NCBI GenBank assembly: GCA_045591485.1
Contig: JAZNSV010000074.1
Coordinates: 1-49,353, forward strand
DNA from: Colimorpha sp045591485
GTDB taxonomy: Bacteria; Bacteroidota; Bacteroidia; Bacteroidales; P3
Length of the DNA stretch: 49,353 nucleotides
Direction: 5' to 3'
The notes beneath the pieces are model-generated. The model had not been told where the DNA came from, did no database searches, and was given only the letters and a program-made list of their open reading frames with translations. Below, piece after piece: positions 8,590-16,244 of this stretch. A program made the translations under genes and the position numbers. How positions within the stretch are numbered: position 1 is the stretch's first letter; each line of letters begins with the position of its first letter.

Positions 8590-9216
8590 TTAATCACATC
8601 TTGGAGAAACATAATTACGAGGGTTTTGTGTTTTTAATGCAAAATGAGAATGTGGCAAATTAGCGACTCTGGGGTCATCAAACAATGGGATAAACTCTTC
8701 CGGAATACGGTGGATACATATTTTCTGAGTTTCACTTTTTGTTTTGAAAAGACTGCTTACCTCCGATTCGACAAGATAGTTTGGGGTTTCAACAAATATA
8801 TAATATTCCCCTACCCGAACACATCCATAAGTGTATTTTATGGCCTTTTCACATACGTAAGACGCCCGGTATTCCCTCATGTAGTAATGATGACCTAATG
8901 ATAAGTTAATATCGGCATGGATATAAACATGAATGTGGCCACTGTCCTGCTCCACATACTGCAAGGCCAGAGTAAAGGAATATCCTGCAGAATCAACGAA
9001 ATATGAAATAGCTTTCGCGACGAATGCCTCAACAGAATCTTGAATTTCTTGGCTGACGAAATCCAGCGATGGAACGGTTTCGTAATAACCTTGGATTGCA
9101 ATTGAAGTGTCGCTGATATCGTAAAATGCATCGCTGCGCGGTATCATATTTTGTGAATGCCCCCCTAGGAATGGGGAAAACATTATAATTAAAATTATTA
9201 TCTTTCTAGTTTCCAT
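8590..9216 (-). CDS. Putative secreted immunity protein (JAMM-tip partner)
   Basis: A 208-residue protein with a Sec signal peptide (METRKIIILIIMFSPFLGGHSQ) and no lipobox. It follows the JAMM-like tip at 9230 by 13 bp. The mature start (SDAFYDISDT...) resembles the immunity proteins of the other two JAMM-like tips at 25489 and 32960, which read IYYNMDT in the same position. This suggests one inhibitor family matched to one toxin family. Inferred periplasmic inhibitor. Confidence 0.65.
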   Translation of the reverse strand: METRKIIILIIMFSPFLGGHSQNMIPRSDAFYDISDTSIAIQGYYETVPSLDFVSQEIQDSVEAFVAKAISYFVDSAGYSFTLALQYVEQDSGHIHVYIHADINLSLGHHYYMREYRASYVCEKAIKYTYGCVRVGEYYIFVETPNYLVESEVSSLFKTKSETQKICIHRIPEEFIPLFDDPRVANLPHSHFALKTQNPRNYVSPRCD

Positions 9217-9229
9217 TGCCTGTTTAATA

Positions 9230-10072
9230 TCAATAACAATATGTCCTAACTGCTGGATACTCTTTTCTTAAAATGTCTCTATAGCGAACATTTTGTTTAC
9301 CATCAATTATACCTTTGTCCTTAATAATCGGAACAAAATCATATTCCTGACCACAAAAATCCAAAATTGCAGGACACAACCCAAGCCTCTCTGCAAATTG
9401 CTGATCTTCTTTTGATGGCATCCAATAAAGATGGTCAGGAAGATATGGATGATAGTGCCTCCAGCTTTCCACATTCTCCGAAGTGTAGTCTTTGGGGTTA
9501 ATTCTTATTTTATCCGGCAATGAGGATGTTACCAAGTCCGCAGAGCCGTCTTTAAGATACATTATGTTCCATTCGAACTGAACACCATCTTCCTTTAACT
9601 TATCATAGATGGCGCGAGCTTGATGTGCATCCTTAAAAGAAATGATAGTTCTCGAATTGCCCATGTCAACCCTATCATAGGACGTTTGGCCATAATACAC
9701 CGTCGTTTGCACATCATTTTCTATTTGAACGAAGTATAAACCAGTTCGTTCTGTCCCTTCATGACGATGGGTTGTTCCGTTATCCAAGTTGAAGAAAATT
9801 GTTGTATCCATCCCATCCGGATCCACCAACTTAATTGGATTCCATGCGCAGTAAGCATACGGGCTAATGCGCGGGTACTTATCCGCCATCGGGTCCACGC
9901 TCAGCCACATGGTCGTCAGCTCGTGGTCCATGTAGCGGGCGCCGAAGTAGTGGAAGCCGGACTCGTAGTCTTTCTCTTTCCCGTTGAAAACAAAGGCGTG
10001 GGGCCGCATGGTTTGAGTGCGGTTTACCCTTTCGGTTTTATAAATTGGATAATTCAACTTGTCTTGTTCCAT
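9230..10072 (-). CDS. Orphan Rhs tip with JAMM-like metalloprotease
   Basis: A 280-residue orphan cassette. The leader (YKTERVNRTQTMR) is followed by a mosaic module: it starts NGKEKDYESGFHYFGARY and switches to MDHELTTMWLSVDP, the second module haplotype. The toxin carries WRHYHPYLPDHLYWMPSKED: H206, H208, S220 and D223 fit the JAMM HxH...SxxD pattern, and E167 in QFEWN is a candidate acid. The same arrangement (EW, then YTSEN, then HxHP...PSxxD) is seen in the tip of the full-length Rhs protein, so the two tips are related. The frame is intact and the immunity gene is directly downstream. Confidence 0.8.
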   Translation of the reverse strand: MEQDKLNYPIYKTERVNRTQTMRPHAFVFNGKEKDYESGFHYFGARYMDHELTTMWLSVDPMADKYPRISPYAYCAWNPIKLVDPDGMDTTIFFNLDNGTTHRHEGTERTGLYFVQIENDVQTTVYYGQTSYDRVDMGNSRTIISFKDAHQARAIYDKLKEDGVQFEWNIMYLKDGSADLVTSSLPDKIRINPKDYTSENVESWRHYHPYLPDHLYWMPSKEDQQFAERLGLCPAILDFCGQEYDFVPIIKDKGIIDGKQNVRYRDILRKEYPAVRTYCY

Positions 10073-10079
10073 TCCAAAT

Positions 10080-10556
10080 TCAAACTCCGTTACACGATTT
10101 TGAAGCCATTATCCATTTTTTTTCTGAATCTGAGTATTTATAGTAATATGTGCAGACATCGGATAGGGCGTAGTCAATGGTTTTTCCTCTTATTTTTACA
10201 TAATACAACGCCACTTGAAAAATCACGAATCCGTCTTGGTTGATTCTCCATTTAAGACAAACCGTAGGGATTCCATTCTTTGTCTTTTCATATTGCTTTT
10301 TTATTTTTTTATTGTTAAAATCCGCAATCCCAATTTTGTCTTTATCAATCCACAATGATAGATCATAATCATAAGGGAATGTATGCGCAGCTATCATATA
10401 TTTTGAATTTCTGTGCGTTAAATTAACATGTTCCGAGAAAAAGTCTCTCAACGATTCGTCGATCAAACTATCTCGAGCCACATTCTGTCCTTGTAATGGA
10501 GATGTCAAACAAATGAATATTAGACAAAGCCCTTCTAAAAACCTTAGTTGCTTCAT
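10080..10556 (-). CDS. Solitary secreted protein, possible orphan immunity
   Basis: A 158-residue protein with a signal peptide (MKQLRFLEGLCLIFICLTSPLQGQ). The mature part is rich in Tyr, Lys and Asp and has no recognised domain. Size, export signal and setting match the immunity proteins of the array, but no toxin cassette lies upstream; a DUF1016 pseudogene does. It sits 7 bp before the start of the JAMM-like cassette. It may be an immunity gene that outlived its toxin. Confidence 0.5.
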   Translation of the reverse strand: MKQLRFLEGLCLIFICLTSPLQGQNVARDSLIDESLRDFFSEHVNLTHRNSKYMIAAHTFPYDYDLSLWIDKDKIGIADFNNKKIKKQYEKTKNGIPTVCLKWRINQDGFVIFQVALYYVKIRGKTIDYALSDVCTYYYKYSDSEKKWIMASKSCNGV

Positions 10557-10712
10557 ATTACATCTTTAAAAGCCATACAGAAATCTTAATTAACACCCAG
10601 TTTTGCACCCAAATCACTCCCCTTTAGTCGTATGGTCGCTTGTGTTCCCATATTGTCGTACACCGATAGTGTTTTGTCTCCCATACCAAACACATAGTTT
10701 ATATTATTTTAC

Positions 10713-11293
10713 TTATTCTACATCTACATGATTGTCACTTTGTTTCATTTCGAAGATTTCCTTCTGTTGCTCTATCTCCCGCCGCAACTCTTCCTGCGTC
10801 GGTAAATAGGTAAGATATTTGGCAGCGTACATCTTGTCGTTGTCGGCAAGCGATGAGAAGCGTGCCACATCACCGTCGGTTTCCGAACAAAGCACTATGC
10901 CTATAGTGGGGTTGTCGCCATCGCTGTCCGTATGGCTGAAAATTTGTCAGGCAACGCCTGATTGATTGGGAATAACAAACTTGCAAATTCATCAGGCAAT
11001 GCCTGGCGAATTTGCAACCCCTTGAACAGAAGGTAGAAACGGCGGAAGTTGGATATGTTGGTTTTTGAGTAGCCTTTGCCGTACTCCTCCGTCAACGACT
11101 GAGACACGACCTCTATAATGTGTTTTCCATAGTCGGCACGGAGGCGTCCATTCTGTTCGTGTTCCACAATACGCTGACCGATAAGCCAGTTGCTTATCAC
11201 TTGCATCAGGTTGACAGCACGGTAGGCATACTGCCGAGAGATGCCGACAATCTGTCGTATGTCATTTATCAGTTGCTGCTCGCCTTTATCCAT
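10713..11293 (-). pseudogene. DUF1016 (YhcG-type PDDEXK nuclease) remnant
   Basis: The minus-strand ORF from 11293 encodes the N-terminal DUF1016 domain (INDIRQIVGISRQYAYRAVN ..., YGKGYSKTNISNFRRFYLLF). The family's C-terminus (GIVLCSETDGDVARFS ... KYLTYLPTQEELRREIEQQ) appears in another frame ending at 10713. The middle of the protein, where the nuclease core should be, is missing, and the two ends are joined out of frame near 10900. A QALPDEF/QALPDKF duplication sits near the junction. This is an internally deleted pseudogene, unrelated in function to the Rhs cassettes around it. Confidence 0.85.
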
Positions 11294-11407
11294 TCTGCAT
11301 AATGTTTAAAACAATAACGGAGTAGCCTTGTTTTTAGTATGTGTGTGCCCGGATAAAAGATGTTTTCATCCCGACGAACGCCCTGCCATCTCCTACTGTT
11401 TCAAATT

Positions 11408-11905
11408 TTATATCACAGACTCAAACTGAGGAATAAAATAAACCTCTTCTACATCTTCATTTGTTGGACAAAAAACGCAATAAATAATCTTATAGTCTTC
11501 ATTCCATGAAAAAATCGTTTTACTCTGAAATCTGTGAACCCATATTTCCCGTTTTGTCACGTCAGTAAGTATTTCCATTCGAATAACCATGCTCCCCCAC
11601 TTGCTGAAAATCTCATCGGGATTCCCGTGTAAATCAACCAGGTATTTGTATTTACCTCTATAACACAACTCTCCATTGATATAAATTGATACAATGTTTC
11701 TGTCTCCGAGATTGTAGGGGTTGTTCAGGAACATGAACTTTATCCAAGGCTCATCTGAGACATTATTGTTTCCTCTTCCGCAATAATAGTCGATGGAATC
11801 AAGTGTTTCGTTACTCTTTCCTAATTCAATAAAATCGGCAGCAGTTTTTGTATGATTACAAGACACAAAAACAAAAAATATTGACAAAAAAAATACTTTC
11901 CTCAT
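11408..11905 (-). CDS. Solitary lipoprotein, possible orphan immunity
   Basis: I chose the ATG at 11905 because it begins a lipoprotein signal (MRKVFFLSIFFVFVSC, lipobox Cys16). The frame stays open upstream to 12022. No toxin precedes it directly and no domain is recognised. It resembles the immunity proteins of the array in size and export signal. It may be a stand-alone immunity gene kept after loss of its toxin. Confidence 0.5.
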   Translation of the reverse strand: MRKVFFLSIFFVFVSCNHTKTAADFIELGKSNETLDSIDYYCGRGNNNVSDEPWIKFMFLNNPYNLGDRNIVSIYINGELCYRGKYKYLVDLHGNPDEIFSKWGSMVIRMEILTDVTKREIWVHRFQSKTIFSWNEDYKIIYCVFCPTNEDVEEVYFIPQFESVI

Positions 11906-12019
11906 AGTTGATATTATATCTCTTGCATAAGCATCAATGGTATTTGCGACATCACATTTGAAAGGGTTTTCCATGTTGCGTTTTTTTTCGTTACGACTTT
12001 TTTCGTAATAATTTGATTG

Positions 12020-12027
12020 CAAAGATA
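12020..12027 (-). promoter_or_regulatory. Candidate Bacteroidetes -7 element
   Basis: The minus strand reads TATCTTTG, a match to the TAnnTTTG -7 element, about 115 bp before the chosen start of the lipoprotein at 11905. No clear -33 TTTG is seen at the right distance. It would let this gene be transcribed separately from the cassette upstream. Confidence 0.35.
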
Positions 12028-12100
12028 CAAAATATTTTTAATCCAGAGGAATTTTTCTTTTCAAAGGTTGTATTTTTTGTTGCAACATTATTCATTATTT

Positions 12101-12697
12101 CTAGAACCAAGAGTTCTTACTCCTTTTGATATTTTGGAAGAGGACATCTGTGTTTTGATCACCAAGTGCTTGTTTAAGATACTTTCTTCCCAGCACGGTG
12201 TCTTGTTGAACGTAATCTCCTTTTATATACATGCCAGCCAGAACAAAAGCACATTGCCCATCATTTAACGATGCACCCTTTTTCAGGTAATTAATAGCCA
12301 GTCGTGCCGCATCGTTTCTGAATTTCAGGTCTACCGAATCCTTTATCATACTGGATATTTCCTGATACACATTGTAGCAAGCGCGAGGATAGTCACAATG
12401 GTCTGCCATATAAATTGAGTAGGCAAGATTGTTTGCTCCATGGAAAGTGGTATACATGTCTAGATATGCCATTGTGTCCTGGGTGAATAAAACATAGTTA
12501 CGGATGTGGAAAAGGGCATCCAAATCCTGTCGTTTTTCCTTTAAGACACTATTCTCTTCTTGTATTGAATCTATCATTTGTATTGCAGACTTTCTATGCT
12601 GATTATTGATTATCAAAAATACGGAGAGTAATACGATAATTAACCCTTCCAACGAAATCAATAGATTTTTTGGGCTCCATTTCATATGTGTCATCAT
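12101..12697 (-). CDS. Putative membrane-anchored immunity with Sel1-like repeats
   Basis: A 198-residue protein with one N-terminal membrane segment (about residues 12-30) and an external helical domain. The C-terminal half contains a Sel1/TPR-like pattern (AINYLKKGASLNDGQCAFVLAGMY... RKYLKQAL). Its ATG overlaps the stop of the clan CD tip (ATGA), so the pair is translationally coupled. A helical-repeat domain outside the membrane fits an inhibitor that binds an incoming protease. Function inferred from position. Confidence 0.65.
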   Translation of the reverse strand: MMTHMKWSPKNLLISLEGLIIVLLSVFLIINNQHRKSAIQMIDSIQEENSVLKEKRQDLDALFHIRNYVLFTQDTMAYLDMYTTFHGANNLAYSIYMADHCDYPRACYNVYQEISSMIKDSVDLKFRNDAARLAINYLKKGASLNDGQCAFVLAGMYIKGDYVQQDTVLGRKYLKQALGDQNTDVLFQNIKRSKNSWF

Positions 12698-13656
12698 TTA
12701 AACAATTCTTCAAGTTTATTGTCATTGGCCAATTTAAGTACACCAATTGTCCCTAATAATTCCAGATTGTATTCCATAACCATGGTACTCCATATATCTC
12801 CAAGATGAGAATAGATGAGTTTCCCGTCAAGGAAGAACCTCCAATCCCCTCCATTCCAAACAAATTCCTGATTTGTCAATGTAATCACTGATCTAAGATC
12901 AGATGGGGCGATTATCAAACAATTGCGGACTATTTCTGACAATTCTTGAGCAAATCCCTGTCCAGCATTACAGGAATGCAAGAAAATAACTGAACCTTTA
13001 CCATTCAAATCATTGTCTCGAAATACCTTGCTCCCTTTTGTTCCATATAGTTTATAATAGAGCTCAATTGGCCCAACATGGGTCCCATCAGACCAAAGCA
13101 TTTTTCCTGTATAAAAGCCCCAAAAGTTATTTGCACCATGTGCAAAAACATGAATGATATCAGATGTATTCTTGTATTGTCTAGCATTTTGTGCCAAAAA
13201 TTTATTACGTTTGTAAGACAGATATTCTTTTTCGTAAATTTTTTTGTAGTTGCCTCCATATTGTTTCTTGTATGCATTCTCGTTGGGTTTCCTCTCATTA
13301 AAGGAAATTACCGTATCCATGCCATTAGGGTCAACGACTTTGATGGGGTTCCAAATACAATAATTGTAGGGCGAGATATTAGGATACTTATCCATCATCG
13401 GGTCGACACTCAACCACCCAGTCAACACCTCGCTCCTGTAGTAGCGGGCACCATAGTAGTGGAAGCCGGATTCGTAGTCCTTCTCTTTCCCGTTGAAAGA
13501 TAACAATGCAAAATTCCCGTGGCTGTGCAAAATGTCTGCACCTTGCAATTTTCTGGCAATGCGCTTTTCCCAAAAGAAAGTGTCAAAAAAATAGTCGTTT
13601 TCCATCAAATTCATTGATGGGGAAAAAACATTTTGATATGAATGTCGCAACGCCAT
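12694..13656 (-). CDS. Orphan Rhs tip with clan CD (caspase-like) protease
   Basis: A 320-residue cassette. The first 53 residues are unlike the usual leader. The module follows at about residues 54-112 (FNGKEKDYESGFHYYGARYY...VVDPNG). The toxin domain shows IIHVFAHG with H173 and GSVIFLHSCNAGQG with C229, the His-Gly ... Cys dyad of clan CD cysteine peptidases (caspase, CHAT and C80 types). A second, diverged tip of this type lies at 29233 in the opposite array. This is the left cassette nearest the recombinase and the Rhs body, and its module is an inverted copy of the one at 24726. Confidence 0.8.
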   Translation of the reverse strand: MALRHSYQNVFSPSMNLMENDYFFDTFFWEKRIARKLQGADILHSHGNFALLSFNGKEKDYESGFHYYGARYYRSEVLTGWLSVDPMMDKYPNISPYNYCIWNPIKVVDPNGMDTVISFNERKPNENAYKKQYGGNYKKIYEKEYLSYKRNKFLAQNARQYKNTSDIIHVFAHGANNFWGFYTGKMLWSDGTHVGPIELYYKLYGTKGSKVFRDNDLNGKGSVIFLHSCNAGQGFAQELSEIVRNCLIIAPSDLRSVITLTNQEFVWNGGDWRFFLDGKLIYSHLGDIWSTMVMEYNLELLGTIGVLKLANDNKLEELFK

Positions 13657-13677
13657 TTTTCAATATTTTTGACTTTG

Positions 13678-13711
13678 CAAAAATACAACTTATTTTTATA
13701 TTCCCCCCAAA
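13678..13711 (-). promoter_or_regulatory. Candidate promoter for the left array
   Basis: On the minus strand TATTTTTG (13678-13685) fits the -7 TAnnTTTG box. TTTG at 13708-13711 is a possible -33 box, about 22 bp away, slightly longer than usual. It lies 22 bp before the start codon of the cassette at 13656, between it and the recombinase gene. Confidence 0.4.
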
Positions 13712-13716
13712 AAAAA

Positions 13717-14610
13717 TTAGCAAGTGAGTATCGGCAGCTTCTTGACAGCTTTGACTTTGTTTTTGTTTAGTAGATCGGCGTAGACTTTGGTGCTGCCGAT
13801 GTCTGAGTGACACATCAGCTGTTGTACAGTATAGATTGGGACATCCTTCGTCAGCAATAGTACACAGAATGTATGCCGTGCGATATGGAACGAAACGTTT
13901 TTTTTGACTTTTGCCTTTTTACACCATTTCTTCAACACAATGTTTGTATTCTGGTTGGATTCTCTTTCGAACACATACTCTCCTCTCCGTTTCAGGCTGT
14001 GCAACAAAGTTTCAGCCTCGGAGCATAGTGGAACCTTTTCGTAAGTGTCAGTTTTTTGTTGGTGGAATTCCAATTGTATGTTTTTCCCGTTGCGCTTCAC
14101 GTCTTTCCACCTCAACCCTTGTACATCCCCATAGCGTAATCCTGTCATGCAGGAAAACAGAAACATGGTTTGAATATTGCTATATTCGTCAGATAGTCTA
14201 TTCCGTGTAAGTTTCTTCAAGTCAGTTTCCGTCAAAAAACCACGCTTCTCCTGTACACGTCTTGGCCGTTTCACACGCTGAAGGATACGGTCGTCGAATA
14301 ATTCATTCTTGCATGCGTCGTGTAGCACGCAGGCTACTTTCTGGAAATATAGGCGCACTGTCCCAGGACTCATTCCAAGTGTTTGCAAAAATGTTATGAA
14401 CCCCTGCAGATAGGCAGTTGTAACTTTTTCGATATTGCAATCTCCATACCTCTCAAGATGCTTGCAGGTTTGATAATATGCGCATTTTGTTTTGTCCTTG
14501 ATATTGCTTCTCTTGACGTATCTGTATATGTATTCCACCAAGCTTACAACAGGACGTTCTTGCGCTTCTCCGTTTCCCAAATAAAGCGGTGTACTCATAT
14601 TGAGTTCCAT
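13717..14610 (-). CDS. Tyrosine site-specific recombinase
   Basis: A 297-residue tyrosine recombinase. Residues 20-105 form the SAM-like core-binding domain (VVSLVEYIYRYVKRSN...). The catalytic domain shows R159 (TGLRYGD), K186, H242 and R245 (HIARH), H268 and Y277 (KVYADL), so the active site is complete. A further open frame on the same strand begins at 14713 (MNVTIESNFHFSV...) and overlaps in another phase. It could be a frameshifted N-terminal arm domain. The gene sits between the two inverted cassette arrays and diverges from the Rhs operon. Bacteroidetes commonly use such enzymes for invertible switches. A role in tip switching is inference; it could also be the remnant integrase of the island. 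Confidence 0.9.
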   Translation of the reverse strand: MELNMSTPLYLGNGEAQERPVVSLVEYIYRYVKRSNIKDKTKCAYYQTCKHLERYGDCNIEKVTTAYLQGFITFLQTLGMSPGTVRLYFQKVACVLHDACKNELFDDRILQRVKRPRRVQEKRGFLTETDLKKLTRNRLSDEYSNIQTMFLFSCMTGLRYGDVQGLRWKDVKRNGKNIQLEFHQQKTDTYEKVPLCSEAETLLHSLKRRGEYVFERESNQNTNIVLKKWCKKAKVKKNVSFHIARHTFCVLLLTKDVPIYTVQQLMCHSDIGSTKVYADLLNKNKVKAVKKLPILTC

Positions 14611-14772
14611 CGAATCCTATGTCAGTGGAAATAGCGATGCGTAGTTCTCCATTAGGAAGGAATCTCACTGATGAGACTGAAAAATGAAAATTTGATTCAA
14701 TTGTAACATTCATAGTTTTAAGTATTTCTGTTGTTTTTATTGACTATTCATCTTGTGTAAAGATATGTTTTT

Positions 14773-14804
14773 TTTTGATATTACAGCAAGATTTTGTATC
14801 TTTG
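14773..14804 (+). promoter_or_regulatory. Promoter of the Rhs operon
   Basis: TTTG (14773-14776) and TATCTTTG (14797-14804) match the Bacteroidetes -33 TTTG and -7 TAnnTTTG elements with a 20-bp gap. The start codon at 14830 lies 25 bp after the -7 box. Opposite-strand sequence near here also resembles a -7 box, so this 220-bp gap may serve both the recombinase and the Rhs operon. Confidence 0.6.
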
Positions 14805-14829
14805 CAATAGCATAAAAGTGGAATGAATT

Positions 14830-16230
14830 ATGAATAAAACACTAATACTCTTAGCCTTTCTTATAGAAGGAATAGTTCTTGGACAAACTAATAACTCACC
14901 TAAAATACATTTAATGGTCAACGACACAATAGTGGTTGACATATTAAGTAATAGTACATATTATGTCCCCATGTCGTTGCGTAGTTCTACCAACTTCAAC
15001 CCCTCAGTTAGTCTTTCTGACACCGTCATGACAATTATAGCCGACAGCCTTCGCACCGACGGTGCAGCCACTATCTTCACGGTCTACGAAACTGATGCCG
15101 ACAGCGTTGTTGGACTATGGCAAGTCGGTAGTGGCAGCAACCGCGCCCTTTGGCTCAACTCGCAACGCGTCAGTTACGACGATTTCTCCGTAACCTATCG
15201 TAATTCCAATGAGCACGGTGTTATCGTCCACTCGATGCAGTATCAATATCCCGTCTTCGACAGCAACTATAATGGCCACGACACCATTTTCCTTGGCAGT
15301 GAGGACAACACCATTGGCGACAAGAACCTATGCACTTTTCTCTATTTCCCAGGCCGTCTCGACCTCCAGTACAAGCGCCAATTGGAGTCCGCTCTCGCCA
15401 TCCGTTATGGTGCCGTGCTTCATGGTTCTTATGTCAATAGCCTATCTGATACGCTATGGAACACCATAGCTGGTGACAGCCTATACAGCGTTGGAATCTG
15501 TGGAATCGGACGCGACGATAGCCTCTCCCTTTTCCAGCCACGTAGCATTATCCGCAACGGAGTTATGTCCCTCGAATCCGTTACACCATTTTCCGATCGA
15601 GAACACATCTTCTTGGGTTGCGACACCGGTTCACTTGATCTAAGTGGTGAAATTATTTTCGACGACACCATTCCCTACACCACTGTTGCCCGCCAGTGGA
15701 AACTTCGCGCTCACACCTACGGCCACAGCTCAATCGTGCGACTCTCCGTTGGCATCCATCTCCCTGCCGATGCACTCCGCCTGATGCTCACCACTGCCGA
15801 CAGCTCGACGACGGTCATACCCCCCGACTCAACAATGGCTTTTACCCTGAATATCGCAGACGGCCAAGACTATTTCATCTCTCTCCTCGTCAATCCCTCA
15901 GCCATCATTTTTGGAACTAAAGGATCCCAGAGCAGCACTAACAAGGAAGAATACACCGAAAACAAGAAACTTTCAATTTTCAATTCTCATTTTTCGATTT
16001 CCCCCAATCCCACCTCCGGCCATTATACCGTTCGTGTCGATCAGTCCGCCAACGACATCATCAACATCTGTGTTGTTGATGCCAATGGTCGCATCGTCGA
16101 GCAGCACTCCACCACCGAGCCGTTCACACAATACACCTATGATGGTCATCTCTCCGCCGACGGCATCTATTATGTCACCGTCTCCAGCAATGGCCGCCAG
16201 CAGACAATAAAATTGATTGTAGTTCATTAA
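14830..16230 (+). CDS. Secreted protein with T9SS sorting domain, Rhs partner
   Basis: A 466-residue protein with a signal peptide (MNKTLILLAFLIEGIVLGQ). A beta-rich region follows, with a LamG-like segment around residues 110-260 (SVTYRNSNEHGVIVHSM..., GRLDLQYKRQLESALAIRYG) of a kind often seen in Bacteroidetes surface proteins. A C-terminal T9SS type A sorting domain spans about residues 385-466 (FSISPNPTSGHYTVRV ... DGIYYVTVSSNGRQQTIKLIV). It is 14 bp upstream of the Rhs gene and shares its promoter. It probably reaches the cell surface through the type IX system and may anchor, escort or process the Rhs protein; that role is inference. Confidence 0.8.
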   Translation: MNKTLILLAFLIEGIVLGQTNNSPKIHLMVNDTIVVDILSNSTYYVPMSLRSSTNFNPSVSLSDTVMTIIADSLRTDGAATIFTVYETDADSVVGLWQVGSGSNRALWLNSQRVSYDDFSVTYRNSNEHGVIVHSMQYQYPVFDSNYNGHDTIFLGSEDNTIGDKNLCTFLYFPGRLDLQYKRQLESALAIRYGAVLHGSYVNSLSDTLWNTIAGDSLYSVGICGIGRDDSLSLFQPRSIIRNGVMSLESVTPFSDREHIFLGCDTGSLDLSGEIIFDDTIPYTTVARQWKLRAHTYGHSSIVRLSVGIHLPADALRLMLTTADSSTTVIPPDSTMAFTLNIADGQDYFISLLVNPSAIIFGTKGSQSSTNKEEYTENKKLSIFNSHFSISPNPTSGHYTVRVDQSANDIINICVVDANGRIVEQHSTTEPFTQYTYDGHLSADGIYYVTVSSNGRQQTIKLIVVH

Positions 16231-16244
16231 CCATGATGATATAA

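Noticed and set aside
10586..10684. 33-residue minus-strand ORF (MGDKTLSVYDNMG...)
   Set aside because: Too short to support. It may be the tail of a lost gene beside the DUF1016 remnant.
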